A program made the translations under genes and the position numbers. DNA of 64,000 nucleotides from an uncultured Opitutaceae bacterium (GTDB lineage: Bacteria; Verrucomicrobiota; Verrucomicrobiia; Opitutales; Opitutaceae). The stretch lies in NCBI GenBank assembly GCA_937902925.1, contig CALFNN010000084.1, forward strand, positions 1-64,000. Direction: 5' to 3'. This document shows positions 1 to 8,824 of the stretch, piece after piece. The notes under the pieces were generated by a model, which searched no databases, was not told the origin of the DNA, and saw only the letters and a list, made by a program, of their open reading frames with translations. Each line of letters starts with the position of its first letter. Position 1 is the stretch's first letter.

Positions 1-3000
1 TGCTCTGCGCGTTCAGCACCCCCGCGCTCACCGTCGTATTCCCACTGTAGGTGCTGCTGCCGGAAAGGATGACGGTGCCGCTGGTGGTCTTGTTGAGGGC
101 GATGCCTGCACCGGCGAGCACGGCGTTCGCCGTGCCGCTCTGCATTTCGAAGGTGCCGGTCGAAGTGAGCGCCGAAGTGCCCGTGCCGGTGATATTGCCG
201 CCGCCCGCGAGGGTGACGGTGCCAACGGTGTCGGTATGACTGGCGCCGAGATCGAGAACGGCATTGGCCCCGTTGACCGTCACGGCCCCCGTGCTGATGA
301 CGTTGCTCGCACCAAGCACGAGCGTGCCGTCGGAGACGGTGGTGAGACCGGTATAGGTGTTGGCGCCGGAAAGGGTGACGGTGCCGCTGGTCGTTTTGTT
401 GAGGGCGATGCCCGCACCGGCGAGAACCGTGCTGACGTTGCCGCTTTGCATTTCAAAGGTGCCGGTGGTGGTGAGGGCGGAGGTGCCCGTGCCGGTGATA
501 TTGCCGCCGCCCGCGAGCGTCACCGTGCCCACGGTGTCGGTGTGGCTGGCGCCGAGGTCGAGGACGGCGGTGGCGCCGTCGACGGTGACCGCGCCGCCGC
601 CGATGACGTTGCTGGCGCCGAATGCGAGCGTGCCGGCGGAAACGGTGGTGAGACCGGTGTAGGTGTTCGCGCCGGAAAGGGTGACGGTGCCGCTGGTGGT
701 CTTGTTGAGGGCGATGCCTGCACCGGCGAGAATGAGCGTGACCGAGCCATCCTGCATTTCGAAGGTGCCGGTGCTCGTGAGGGCCGAGGTGCCTGTGCCG
801 GTGATGCTGCCGCCGCCCGCGAGCGTCACCGTGCCCACCGTGTCGGTGCGGTTCGTGCCAAGGTTCAGGATGGCCGTGGCGCCGTCGACGAGGACATCGC
901 CGCTGCCGATGGCGTTGCTGGCGCCATAACCGAGCATGCCTGCGTTGACCGTGGTGAGGCCGGTATAAGCGTTGGCACCCGAAAGCGTGAGGATACCGGC
1001 ACCAATCTTGGTGAGGCCGCCGTTCGTAGCGGCGGCGGCGCCGGAGATTGTGAGGTTGTTCGTGGTGACATCGATGACCGCGGTCTTGCCGGAGTTGATG
1101 GTGAAATTGCGGTTCGTGCTCGCGTTCGCCCCCGTGTATTGGAGGGTGCCGCCGTCGAAGACGATGTTGCCGGCTCCGGTGCCGGCCTGACCGAGGTTAC
1201 CGGCGACGCCGCCGTTGCCGATCGTCCCGACAGAGAGAACGCCGCCGGAAATCGTGGTCACGCCGGTGTAGGTATTGGCGCCGGTGAGTGTGACAGTGCC
1301 GCTCGTCGTCTTGTTGACCGCGATGCCGGTGCCGCCCGCGAGGATCGCGCCGACGCTGCCACTCTGCAGTTCGAAGGTGCCCGTCGAGGTGAGGGCGGAG
1401 GTGCCGGTGCCAGTGATACTGCCGCCGTTGGCGACGGTCACCGTGCCCACCGTATCGGTGTGGCTGGCGCCGAGGTCGAGGACGGCGGTGGCGCCATCGA
1501 CCGTGACCCCGCCGCTGGCGATGACGTTGCTGGCGCCGTAGGCGAGTGTGCCGGCGGAAACGGTGGTGAGGCCGGTGTAGGTGTTGGCGCCGGTGAGGGT
1601 GACGGTGCCGCTGGTGGTCTTGTTGAGGGCGATGCCGGAGCCGGCGAGAATGGCGGAGACATTGCCGCTCTGCATTTCGAAGGTGCCGGTGCTGGTGAGC
1701 GCAGAGGTGCCGGTGCCGGTGATGTTGCCGCCGTTGGAAAGAGTCACCGTGCCGACCGTGTCGGTGTGACTGGCCCCGAGCGCGAGGACCGAGGTGGCGC
1801 CATCGACCGTGACCCCGCCGCTGGCGATGACGTTGCTGGCGCCGTAGGCGAGTGTGCCGGCGGAAACGGTGGTGAGGCCGGTGTAGGTGTTGGCGCCGGT
1901 GAGGGTGACGGTGCCGCTGGTGGTCTTGTTGAGGGCGATGCCGGAGCCGGCGAGAATGGCGGAGACATTGCCGCTCTGCATTTCAAAGGTGCCGGTGCTG
2001 GTGAGGGCGGAGGTGCCGGTGCCGGTGATGTTGCCACCGCCCGCGAGGGTAACGGTGCCGACGGTGTCGGTGTGGCTGGCACCGAGGTCGAGGACGGCGG
2101 TGGCACCATTGACCGTGACGGCGCCGCTGCCGATGACGTCGTTGGCGCCATAGGCGAGTGTGCCGGCGGAAACGGTCGTAAGACCGGTGTAGGTGTTGGC
2201 GCCGGTGAGGGTGACGGTGCCGCTGGTGGTCTTGTTGAGGGCGATGCCGGAGCCCGCGAGAATGGCGGAGACATTGCCGCTCTGCATTTCAAAGGTGCCG
2301 GTGCTGGTAAGGGCGGAGGTGCCGGTGCCGGTGATGTTGCCGCCGTTGGCAAGCGTGACCGTGCCGACACTGTCGGTGTGGCTGGCGCCGAGGTCGAGGA
2401 CAGCGGTGGCGCCGTCGACCGTGACCGCGCCAGTGCTGATGACGTTGTTGGCGCCCAACGCGAGGGTGCCGGCGTTGACCGTGGTGAGGCCAGTGTAGGC
2501 GTTCGCTCCCGAAAGGGTGAGCGTGCCGGCACCGATCTTGGTGAGGCCGCCATTGGTGCTGGCGGCGGCACCGGAGATCGTGAGGTTGTTCGTCGTGACG
2601 TCGAAGATCGCCGTCTTGCCGGTGTTGATCGTGAAGCTGCGATTCGTGCTGGCGGTGGCGCCGGTGTATTGCAGCGCACCGCCATCGAAGACGAGGTCAC
2701 CGGCGCCGTTGTTCGCCGCGCCGAGCGCGCTGTTCACGCCGGCGTTGGCGATGTTGGAAATGGAGAGCGTGCCATCCTTGATGGTCGTCGTGCCGGTGTA
2801 GCTGCTGGTCGACGAAGTGAGGGCCCAAGTATTGGTGCCATCCTTGACGACGGACGTCTTGTTCGTGCCGGAATTGTTGATGATATTCCCGGACATCGTA
2901 TTGACGATGTTGCTCGCGCTGGTGCCCGTGAACGTGAGCGTCTTCGAGCCCGCGCCGCCGGCGGTCGCATTGCTCGTCAATACGAGGGCGCCGGTGCCGC

Positions 3001-4282
3001 TCGCGTCGATGACGCCGCCGCCCGTGGTGCCTGCGAGATTGATGACCCGGTCACTGGTGCTGCCGCTGCCCGTGTATTGCAGGGTGCCGGTGTTGGTCGT
3101 CGAACCGAGCGCGATGGTGCCGTTGGCCACCGTCGTCGGTGCCCCGAGGCTGCTGGCGCCACCGGAAACGCTCTTCAGCGTGTTCACGCTGACGGTGCCA
3201 TTGGCGATCGTCGTCACGCCCGTGTAGGTGTTGGCGCCCGAGAGGGTCAGCGTGCCGGTGCCGCTATAGGTAATCCCGCCGGCTCCCGTGCCACCGTTAC
3301 CGACGACGCCCGTCACGGTCATGTCGCCGGCACCGTTGACCGTGAGTATCCTCCCGGTGTTGGTGCTGGAAAGATTGATGGTCGAGAACGTCGTGTTGGC
3401 CGAATTGGCGACCGTGAGCGTCGTGGCCACAGTCTGGGTCATCAAGCCGTTGAATGTGAGGTCCTGGCTGCCCCCGACCGTGGAATTGGCCGTCAAAGAT
3501 ATGCTGTTGGCCAGCGTGCGGCCAGCGCCCGTCGCCGCGATCGTGCCGCCGCTCAGAGTGAGAGTGCCGGAGCCCAACGCCCCATCGTTGCCGACGGCCA
3601 GCGTGCCGGACGTCGCCGTCGTCGTGCCTGAGTAGGTGCTGGTGTTGTTGCCGGTGATGTTGACCGTGAGTGTCGAATTGCCGCTGACCGTGATGGCGGT
3701 GCCCGACGTGGCGACACCATCGTCGATCACCCCCGAGATAGTCGTGGTGTTGTTGCCGCCGAGGGTCAGCGTGCGGCCGGTTGCTGTGCTCGAGAGATTG
3801 ACCGCCCCAAAGGTCAGGGCGCCCGAGACAGCGTTCCAACTTTGGTTGGCGCTGATCGTCGTAGCGTTGTTGAAAGTCTGCGTGCCGGCCTCGTTGTTGG
3901 TGATGCCACTCGCAACGGTGAGGACGTTGGTGCTGCCGGGAGCGTCAAAGGTGTAGGAGACCGTGCCGCCGTTGGCGCTGAACGTGATGCTTCCCGCGTT
4001 GCGCGCGGCGCCAAGCAGGATCGAATTCTGAAGACCGGTGGTGTTGTTGAAGACGACCGCGGTGCCGGTCCCCGGGACGCCACCGCTCCAATTTCCTGTC
4101 GTGCCGTAAGCCGACGAAGACGTGCTGGTCCAATTGTCGTTCGCGGCTCTCAGCGGGTTTAGGGACACGCCGAACGTGCCGAGCGAGACTGCCGTCACCA
4201 TCATGAGCCCGCGAGCCCACGCGTGAACGCCGTGCCAAGTCAATCGGCGGGACTGGGACCGCGATGGAATGGGTGCGGGCAT
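1..4282 (-). CDS. Autotransporter-associated beta-strand repeat surface protein, N-terminal part (truncated by window edge)
   Basis: The minus frame is open from an ATG at 4282 to the left edge, about 1427 codons without a stop. Residues 1-48 look like a long signal peptide: an Arg-rich start, a hydrophobic core near residues 27-38 and RAA before the mature end. The rest is Gly/Thr/Ser/Asn-rich and repeats units such as LTLSGANTYTGLTTV and GTLALGANNVI, the signature of autotransporter-associated beta-strand (PATR) repeats, which form extended beta-solenoid passengers. The C-terminal anchor (autotransporter barrel or PEP-CTERM tail) lies outside the window. An internal start at 4204 (ATG ATG) is possible but would shorten the signal peptide. 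The expected role is a secreted or surface adhesin-like protein; the ligand is unknown. It is transcribed divergently from the secreted protein at 4741. Confidence 0.88.
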   Translation of the reverse strand, partial: MPAPIPSRSQSRRLTWHGVHAWARGLMMVTAVSLGTFGVSLNPLRAANDNWTSTSSSAYGTTGNWSGGVPGTGTAVVFNNTTGLQNSILLGAARNAGSITFSANGGTVSYTFDAPGSTNVLTVASGITNNEAGTQTFNNATTISANQSWNAVSGALTFGAVNLSSTATGRTLTLGGNNTTTISGVIDDGVATSGTAITVSGNSTLTVNITGNNTSTYSGTTTATSGTLAVGNDGALGSGTLTLSGGTIAATGAGRTLANSISLTANSTVGGSQDLTFNGLMTQTVATTLTVANSANTTFSTINLSSTNTGRILTVNGAGDMTVTGVVGNGGTGAGGITYSGTGTLTLSGANTYTGVTTIANGTVSVNTLKSVSGGASSLGAPTTVANGTIALGSTTNTGTLQYTGSGSTSDRVINLAGTTGGGVIDASGTGALVLTSNATAGGAGSKTLTFTGTSASNIVNTMSGNIINNSGTNKTSVVKDGTNTWALTSSTSSYTGTTTIKDGTLSISNIANAGVNSALGAANNGAGDLVFDGGALQYTGATASTNRSFTINTGKTAIFDVTTNNLTISGAAASTNGGLTKIGAGTLTLSGANAYTGLTTVNAGTLALGANNVISTGAVTVDGATAVLDLGASHTDSVGTVTLANGGNITGTGTSALTSTGTFEMQSGNVSAILAGSGIALNKTTSGTVTLTGANTYTGLTTVSAGTLAYGANDVIGSGAVTVNGATAVLDLGASHTDTVGTVTLAGGGNITGTGTSALTSTGTFEMQSGNVSAILAGSGIALNKTTSGTVTLTGANTYTGLTTVSAGTLAYGASNVIASGGVTVDGATSVLALGASHTDTVGTVTLSNGGNITGTGTSALTSTGTFEMQSGNVSAILAGSGIALNKTTSGTVTLTGANTYTGLTTVSAGTLAYGASNVIASGGVTVDGATAVLDLGASHTDTVGTVTVANGGSITGTGTSALTSTGTFELQSGSVGAILAGGTGIAVNKTTSGTVTLTGANTYTGVTTISGGVLSVGTIGNGGVAGNLGQAGTGAGNIVFDGGTLQYTGANASTNRNFTINSGKTAVIDVTTNNLTISGAAAATNGGLTKIGAGILTLSGANAYTGLTTVNAGMLGYGASNAIGSGDVLVDGATAILNLGTNRTDTVGTVTLAGGGSITGTGTSALTSTGTFEMQDGSVTLILAGAGIALNKTTSGTVTLSGANTYTGLTTVSAGTLAFGASNVIGGGAVTVDGATAVLDLGASHTDTVGTVTLAGGGNITGTGTSALTTTGTFEMQSGNVSTVLAGAGIALNKTTSGTVTLSGANTYTGLTTVSDGTLVLGASNVISTGAVTVNGANAVLDLGASHTDTVGTVTLAGGGNITGTGTSALTSTGTFEMQSGTANAVLAGAGIALNKTTSGTVILSGSSTYSGNTTVSAGVLNAQS
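51..968 (-). repeat. Tandem 306-bp coding repeats, block A (3 units)
   Basis: Three successive units begin near 51, 357 and 663, each exactly 306 bp (102 codons), inside the beta-strand-repeat gene. Each encodes a cassette around TYTGLTTVSAGTL, a VDGATAVLDLGASH segment and a FEMQSGN segment. The period is a multiple of three, so unit gain or loss keeps the frame. Confidence 0.85.
1275..2498 (-). repeat. Tandem 306-bp coding repeats, block B (4 units, three almost identical)
   Basis: Units start near 1275, 1581, 1887 and 2193 with the same 306-bp period. Long runs are identical between neighbours: for example about 180 nt around 1494-1678 match 1800-1984. That indicates recent duplication or gene conversion. 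A diverged spacer-type segment starting near 972 recurs near 2517, 1545 bp (515 codons) away, giving a higher-order period above the 306-bp unit. Confidence 0.85.
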
Positions 4283-4479
4283 TTGGGACAACTCAAGCAG
4301 TTCGAATCTGGCATCTCGTCACGGCAACGAAGGTGGCCGATTAGTCCCTCAACGGGCGCGACAAATCGCGCAGCACGTGGCATTGGGCCACGGCCTGCCG
4401 GCAGGTTGGGAGCGGTCGAGCGTGGAATTGCTTCGCACGGTAGGTTTCTATCGGCGTGACCGGCTGGTCGACGCAGCAA

Positions 4480-4510
4480 ATATTAAGCTTTAGCCCGATA
4501 TGGGTGTCAA
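4480..4510 (-). promoter_or_regulatory. Candidate sigma-70 promoter for the beta-strand-repeat gene
   Basis: Reading the minus strand, a perfect TTGACA (4505-4510) is followed after 19 nt by TAATAT (4480-4485), or after 17 nt by the weaker CTTAAT. It would leave a leader of roughly 190 nt before the start at 4282. The 19-nt spacing is longer than ideal, so this is a candidate only. Confidence 0.4.
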
Positions 4511-4665
4511 GGCAGCGTGTTGGGGGATTATACCTATTAAATGGCTGCGAACCCGGTCTCAAAATCGAGGCTGTCGGATTTACCGATGAACGGGTGTGAT
4601 ACGGTCAGCGATTTGGGAGTAGAAATACGGCCTTGGGGTAAAAACGCATACGAGAGGTTTTTTCG

Positions 4666-4694
4666 TTGGACACTTGGGTGCTAGACCCTATAAG
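4666..4694 (+). promoter_or_regulatory. Candidate sigma-70 promoter for the gene at 4741
   Basis: TTGGAC (4666-4671) and TATAAG (4689-4694) are separated by the canonical 17 nt, in AT-rich DNA, 46 bp before the ATG at 4741. Each box differs from consensus at only one position. Confidence 0.55.
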
Positions 4695-4740
4695 GAATTC
4701 ACTCTTTTATTACCCACTGAGAGTTGAGCCATAGCCAGCC

Positions 4741-7700
4741 ATGAATCCTCCCACGATGTCCCGCGTAAGCTCCATTTTTAGGCCGTTCCTCGTTCGTGCT
4801 TTATGCACGCTGGTTGTGCTGTTCGCGCCGACCGCGATGCTTGGCGCCGGTTCGGCCGCAGCCGTGACATACGATCCGTTGACGAATCCAGTGGGCAACC
4901 TGAATGGGATTCCGTTGGGCAATTCCGTTTCTTACCCGATAACCGTTACGGCGCCGGACATCGATTTTCCCACCGGAGTGACGAGCGGGTTTCATTTTAC
5001 GGTAACGCCGACCTCTTGGCCGAGCGGAATCTCCCAGTCGGCCGCGGCCGGGCTTGTTACGGTGGCGCTGGCACCGGCGGATGCCGGCCTGACCGTGTTC
5101 GATCACAAGGACCAGTTGGTCCATTTCATCGTCACGGTTAACTTTGCGACTCCTGCCGTTGCGGGGACCTATGCGTTTACGGTAACCGAGGACAATTGGC
5201 CTTTTCCGGCCGGCTCCTACGACAACGCCGGTCACCAAATCAACGCGACGAGTGTCCCGGTTCCACCGCCAAGCAATCCCCCGCCGACGGTCGGGATCTC
5301 AAGTCCGGTGCCGACGCCGGCCTACGGCGTCTTGAGCGGCATCCCGTTGAATTTCACGATCCAGTCGCCCGCTCTCGACCCCGTCCTCCCGGCCGTGGGT
5401 CTCACCGTGCAGCTGGGAGTGAATCAACTGTCCCTGACCGACGTGATTATCGACAGCAATACGATCGATTTGATTGGCGGAAAACAAACCATGACGGGCC
5501 ATGCAGCTTTGTCGGTGCCGGCGGCCGGAACATATCTGGTGAAGGTGACAGCCGGAAATCTCCTGGGGGGGACCGCGTCGACGTCGACGTCGTTCACGGT
5601 CGTAGTTCAGACACCGCCGACTATCACGAGCGGAAATACCACGACGTTCACGGTCGGGCAACCCGGCGCCTTTACGGTGACCGCGAGCGGTTCGCCAACT
5701 CCGACTTATAACATCAGTGGCCAGCCTTCCTGGCTTACGATCAACTCCGTCACCGGAATCCTCGGCGGCACTCCTCCGGCGTCGGCCGCCGGAGCCTCGT
5801 TTGTTTTCACCGTGAAGGCTACGAATGGCGTCACTCCGGACGCCACGCAGTCGTTCACGCTAAATGTCGTGTCGCCGCCGGCGTTTACGAGTGCCAATAG
5901 TGCGACGTTCGCCAGCGGGGTTCCCGGCAGCTTTACCGTGACGGCGAGCGGTAGTCCCCTGCCGACCCTCAGCGTGGGCACGCTTCCCGACTGGCTGACG
6001 TTCACCGCCGGCGCTCGGACAGGACAGGGAGTGCTCTCGGGAACGCCGCCCGCCGGTGCCGGCCCAACCGTCACGCTGACCTTTGCCGCCAACAATGACG
6101 TTGGGACCGCGGTGAATCAGACGTTCATTCTGACGATCACCAATACGGCGGCGACAATCGCTCTCACCAACCTGGCGGCAACTTACGACGGCACGCCGAA
6201 GCCGGTGGTGGCGACGACCAATCCGGCAGGGCTTTCGGTCACTTTGACCTACACCGGAACGAACGTTAGTTATCCGGCAAGCACGACGGCCCCGACGAAC
6301 GCGGGCAGTTATTCGGTGCTGGCGACGATCAGCAGCCCCGGTTATCAAGGCAGTGCGAGCGGCACGCTGGTGATCGCGAAAGCGCCGCTTACGATCACGG
6401 CCGACAACAAGACGCGGGCCTACGGGGCCGCGAACCCGACCTTGACTGCAAGCTACTCGGGCTTTGTCCATGGCGAGACCGCTGCGGTGGTTTCGGGCCT
6501 CGTTCTCAGCACCACAGCCGGCGCTACCAGTGTTCCGGGAGCCTACGATGTCCTCGCCTCCGGCGCAACGGCGGCGAACTATGCGATCACCTTTAAAAAG
6601 GGCACACTGACGGTTGCGAAGGCGGATCAAAGCATAGCATTTGGCGCCCCGGCGGCGAAGTCGGTTGGCGATGCGGCGTTCACGCTGGGCGCGACGGCCA
6701 GCTCCGGCTTGGCTGTGACCTACACAAGCTCGAACAATGCCGTGGCCACGGTGAGCGGCAGCACGGTTACGATCGTTGGTGCCGGGACGGCGACAATCAC
6801 CGCGAGCCAGGCAGGCAACGGCAATTACAACGCGGCGCCCAGCGTCGGTCAGATTCTGACAGTCACCGGGGCGAAGACCTATTCCCTCTGCGGCACGGTA
6901 TTCTTCGATATTAATTACAATGGCGTGTTTGACGTCGTGGGCGACGACGATGACGACCACTGGGATGGCGATCATCACAGTTCGTCCTATGGCGACAACG
7001 ACTGGAGCGACTGCCGCGGTTCCCGCTATGACCGGTATTGGGATCTGGGGCGCGGTTGCGACTACGGCGACCGATTCAACTGCCGCTACGACGACGACAG
7101 CGATGAGCAAAATGCCGAGGACTTCGGACTGGGAGGGGTGACGGTGAATCTACTCAATTCCAAGGGAAAGGTGATCGCCACGGTCGTGACCGCGGCCGAT
7201 GGAACCTATTGCTTCGCCAACCTGGCTCCTGGAACCTACACGGCTTCCGTGATCGAACCGAATGGCTTTGATGCGACGACGCAGACCACGCGCACGGTAA
7301 CTATCACGAACAAGAACGTGGTCGTCCGCGACGTTGGTATGGGTCTCGACCTGACGGAAATCTGCAACAAGCGTGCGAACGGGAACTCGGACGACTTCTG
7401 GGACACGCAGCTCGACAAGTGCATCCGGGGCGACACCCGAAACGTTCAAGTAAACGCCGCAACCTGCACGGCGCACACGACCAAGATCGGAAGTCTGGCG
7501 CTGTCGGTGTTCGACAATATCACGATGAAGACGGCCCGTTCGCTACTGGAGAACAATAGTCGCTCTTCGCGGGATCAATTGAGCCGCCAGCTGATCGCGG
7601 CCGAATACAACTACGCGAACGGCGCTTTCATCGACGGCGACAAGACCTACACCTACTGCTTCATTCAGTGGGGCGAGCGGGTGAGCAAGTATCCGTCGTC

Positions 7701-7788
7701 CTATTCGAGCTCCTACGCGCAGTGGGCGGCAAATTGGTTCGAAGCCTACAACACGAGTGGCGGCGGGAAAATTGGCAACCCGCAGTAA
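4741..7788 (+). CDS. Secreted multi-domain protein with Ig/cadherin-like, MBG-like and SdrD-B-like domains
   Basis: The 1015-residue product has an N-terminal signal peptide (hydrophobic near 17-38, AAA at 39-41). Beta-rich modules follow: two putative-Ig-like repeats near 291-375 and 378-465 (both with FTVTASGSP and a GxLxGTPP turn), then MBG-type modules near 471-545 and 547-628 (ATYDGTPKP; TRAYGAANPTL). A bacterial Ig-like segment lies at 629-712 (SIAFGAPAAKSVGDAAF). An SdrD-B-like domain starts near 714 (GTVFFDINYNGVFD) and resumes near 796 (GLGGVTVNLL, ending NLAPGTYTASV). An Asp/His/Tyr-rich insertion at about 734-790 interrupts it. The Cys-containing tail, 870-1015, matches nothing I recognise. 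No LPXTG, PEP-CTERM or barrel is seen, so the protein is probably released or loosely surface-associated. Exact function is unknown. Confidence 0.85.
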   Translation: MNPPTMSRVSSIFRPFLVRALCTLVVLFAPTAMLGAGSAAAVTYDPLTNPVGNLNGIPLGNSVSYPITVTAPDIDFPTGVTSGFHFTVTPTSWPSGISQSAAAGLVTVALAPADAGLTVFDHKDQLVHFIVTVNFATPAVAGTYAFTVTEDNWPFPAGSYDNAGHQINATSVPVPPPSNPPPTVGISSPVPTPAYGVLSGIPLNFTIQSPALDPVLPAVGLTVQLGVNQLSLTDVIIDSNTIDLIGGKQTMTGHAALSVPAAGTYLVKVTAGNLLGGTASTSTSFTVVVQTPPTITSGNTTTFTVGQPGAFTVTASGSPTPTYNISGQPSWLTINSVTGILGGTPPASAAGASFVFTVKATNGVTPDATQSFTLNVVSPPAFTSANSATFASGVPGSFTVTASGSPLPTLSVGTLPDWLTFTAGARTGQGVLSGTPPAGAGPTVTLTFAANNDVGTAVNQTFILTITNTAATIALTNLAATYDGTPKPVVATTNPAGLSVTLTYTGTNVSYPASTTAPTNAGSYSVLATISSPGYQGSASGTLVIAKAPLTITADNKTRAYGAANPTLTASYSGFVHGETAAVVSGLVLSTTAGATSVPGAYDVLASGATAANYAITFKKGTLTVAKADQSIAFGAPAAKSVGDAAFTLGATASSGLAVTYTSSNNAVATVSGSTVTIVGAGTATITASQAGNGNYNAAPSVGQILTVTGAKTYSLCGTVFFDINYNGVFDVVGDDDDDHWDGDHHSSSYGDNDWSDCRGSRYDRYWDLGRGCDYGDRFNCRYDDDSDEQNAEDFGLGGVTVNLLNSKGKVIATVVTAADGTYCFANLAPGTYTASVIEPNGFDATTQTTRTVTITNKNVVVRDVGMGLDLTEICNKRANGNSDDFWDTQLDKCIRGDTRNVQVNAATCTAHTTKIGSLALSVFDNITMKTARSLLENNSRSSRDQLSRQLIAAEYNYANGAFIDGDKTYTYCFIQWGERVSKYPSSYSSSYAQWAANWFEAYNTSGGGKIGNPQ

Positions 7789-7857
7789 CGGCTGCTTAGT
7801 TCCGCTTGGGTTTTTAGCGGGATGCAACGGACTTCCCTCGGCGTGGCGTGCATCCGT

Positions 7858-7943
7858 TGGTGCCCGGGGCGGGACTCGAACCCGCATGCCTTTTCAGGCA
7901 GGGGATTTTAAGTCCCCAGCGTCTGCCATTTCGCCACCCGGGC
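7858..7943 (-). tRNA. tRNA-Leu (anticodon UAA)
   Basis: The minus strand folds as a class II tRNA. The acceptor GCCCGGG pairs with CCCGGGC, with discriminator A and a genomically encoded CCA (7858-7860). The anticodon stem GGGGA/TCCCC holds the loop CTTAAAA, giving anticodon UAA. A long variable arm follows, then the T arm GCGGG-TTCGAGT-CCCGC. The long variable arm and UAA anticodon identify leucine. Confidence 0.97.
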
Positions 7944-8185
7944 GCTCCGACGCTCGGAAAGAAAGCATAAAATCGCCGCACCATACCAGCCTATCTGTTG
8001 GATTACGCGTCACTCAGTTTTACCGCGGGCTTGCCGAAGCAAACGGCGAAAGTCGCGGCCACCGGCGATGGGCACTAGTTCCGTTGCGCCGATTCGATAA
8101 CCCCCCGGCAGTTATGGGTCGTTCGAAGGATGCTTAGGAGTCGCAGTGATGGCCGTGGTGTCCCGGCTGAGCTGGCCGATGATTT
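7944..8185. other. Intergenic spacer upstream of nadD
   Basis: This 242-bp stretch lies between the 5' end of tRNA-Leu and nadD. It should contain the tRNA promoter (minus strand) and the nadD promoter. I see no strong consensus boxes, terminator hairpin or ORF. Confidence 0.4.
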
Positions 8186-8824
8186 GTGGAAATGAGCCTT
8201 GCCGGCACTCCCGGAGCTGACCACGTTGCGCGCCTGGTGAAAATTGGATTCCTCGGCGGGAGCTTTGACCCGGTGCATTTCGGCCACCTGATGGCAGCGC
8301 AAGACGCATTCGAGCAATACCGGCTCGACCGCTTGGTGCTGGTGCCGGCCGCCCAGGCACCCCTCAAGCCCAACGATGTGCAGTCGTCCGCGGAAGACCG
8401 GCTGGCCATGTTGCGGGCGTCGGTCGAGTGGGACCGACGGTTTGAGATTTCCGATGTCGAACTGCGCCGGGGTGGGGTGAGCTATACGATCGACTCGGCG
8501 CGATATTTCCGGGCGCTCTATCCCACGGACCAACTTTACTGGATCATCGGTGGCGACCAATTGCCAAAATTGAATCTTTGGAAGGAAATTGTCGAGCTGG
8601 CGAATCTGGTGGAGTTTATTTTCCTCGAGCGACCGGGATTCCCGCTGCGGGCCCAGCCCGATATTCCCGGGCTGAAATTGCACCGCTGCAACGGGCACTT
8701 GCTGGCGATAAACTCGACCGAGCTGCGTGAGCGCGTCCGCCAGGGTTTGTCTCTGGACTATTTCGTGCCGCACAAGGCGATTGTTTACATTCGCGACAAG
8801 GCGCTCTATCGCGACATCACATGA
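8186..8824 (+). CDS. nadD: Nicotinate-nucleotide adenylyltransferase
   Basis: NadD joins nicotinate mononucleotide to AMP from ATP, making deamido-NAD in cytoplasmic NAD synthesis. The 212-residue product has the nucleotidyltransferase signature GGSFDPVHFGH at 24-34, including the HxGH ATP-binding motif. The second motif, INSTELRER near 175-183, corresponds to the family's ISSTxIR. GTG at 8186 gives an 18-residue lead before KIGFLGGSF. ATG at 8192 or GTG at 8237 are alternatives, and no start has a clear Shine-Dalgarno sequence. The stop overlaps the rsfS start by 4 nt (ATGA), the frequently seen nadD-rsfS arrangement, so the two are probably translationally coupled. Confidence 0.95.
   Translation: MEMSLAGTPGADHVARLVKIGFLGGSFDPVHFGHLMAAQDAFEQYRLDRLVLVPAAQAPLKPNDVQSSAEDRLAMLRASVEWDRRFEISDVELRRGGVSYTIDSARYFRALYPTDQLYWIIGGDQLPKLNLWKEIVELANLVEFIFLERPGFPLRAQPDIPGLKLHRCNGHLLAINSTELRERVRQGLSLDYFVPHKAIVYIRDKALYRDIT

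Larger units (their letters stand above)
4283..4740. other. Divergent AT-rich intergenic region
   Basis: This 458-bp gap separates two divergent secreted-protein genes. The stretch 4480-4740 is clearly more AT-rich than its surroundings. Candidate promoters are seen on both strands (4480-4510 minus, 4666-4694 plus), plus a perfect minus-strand TATAAT at 4527-4532 with no good -35 box. I see no convincing ORF or RNA gene. Confidence 0.6.

Noticed and set aside
236-3631. A plus-strand open frame of 1131 codons
   Set aside because: It is a Gly/Ala/Asp-rich shadow of the repetitive minus-strand surface gene; it has no family features, and the minus frame gives textbook beta-strand repeats.
1-4282. 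CRISPR array or intergenic tandem repeat
   Set aside because: The repeats are long (306 bp), contiguous, in frame and coding; there are no unique spacers.
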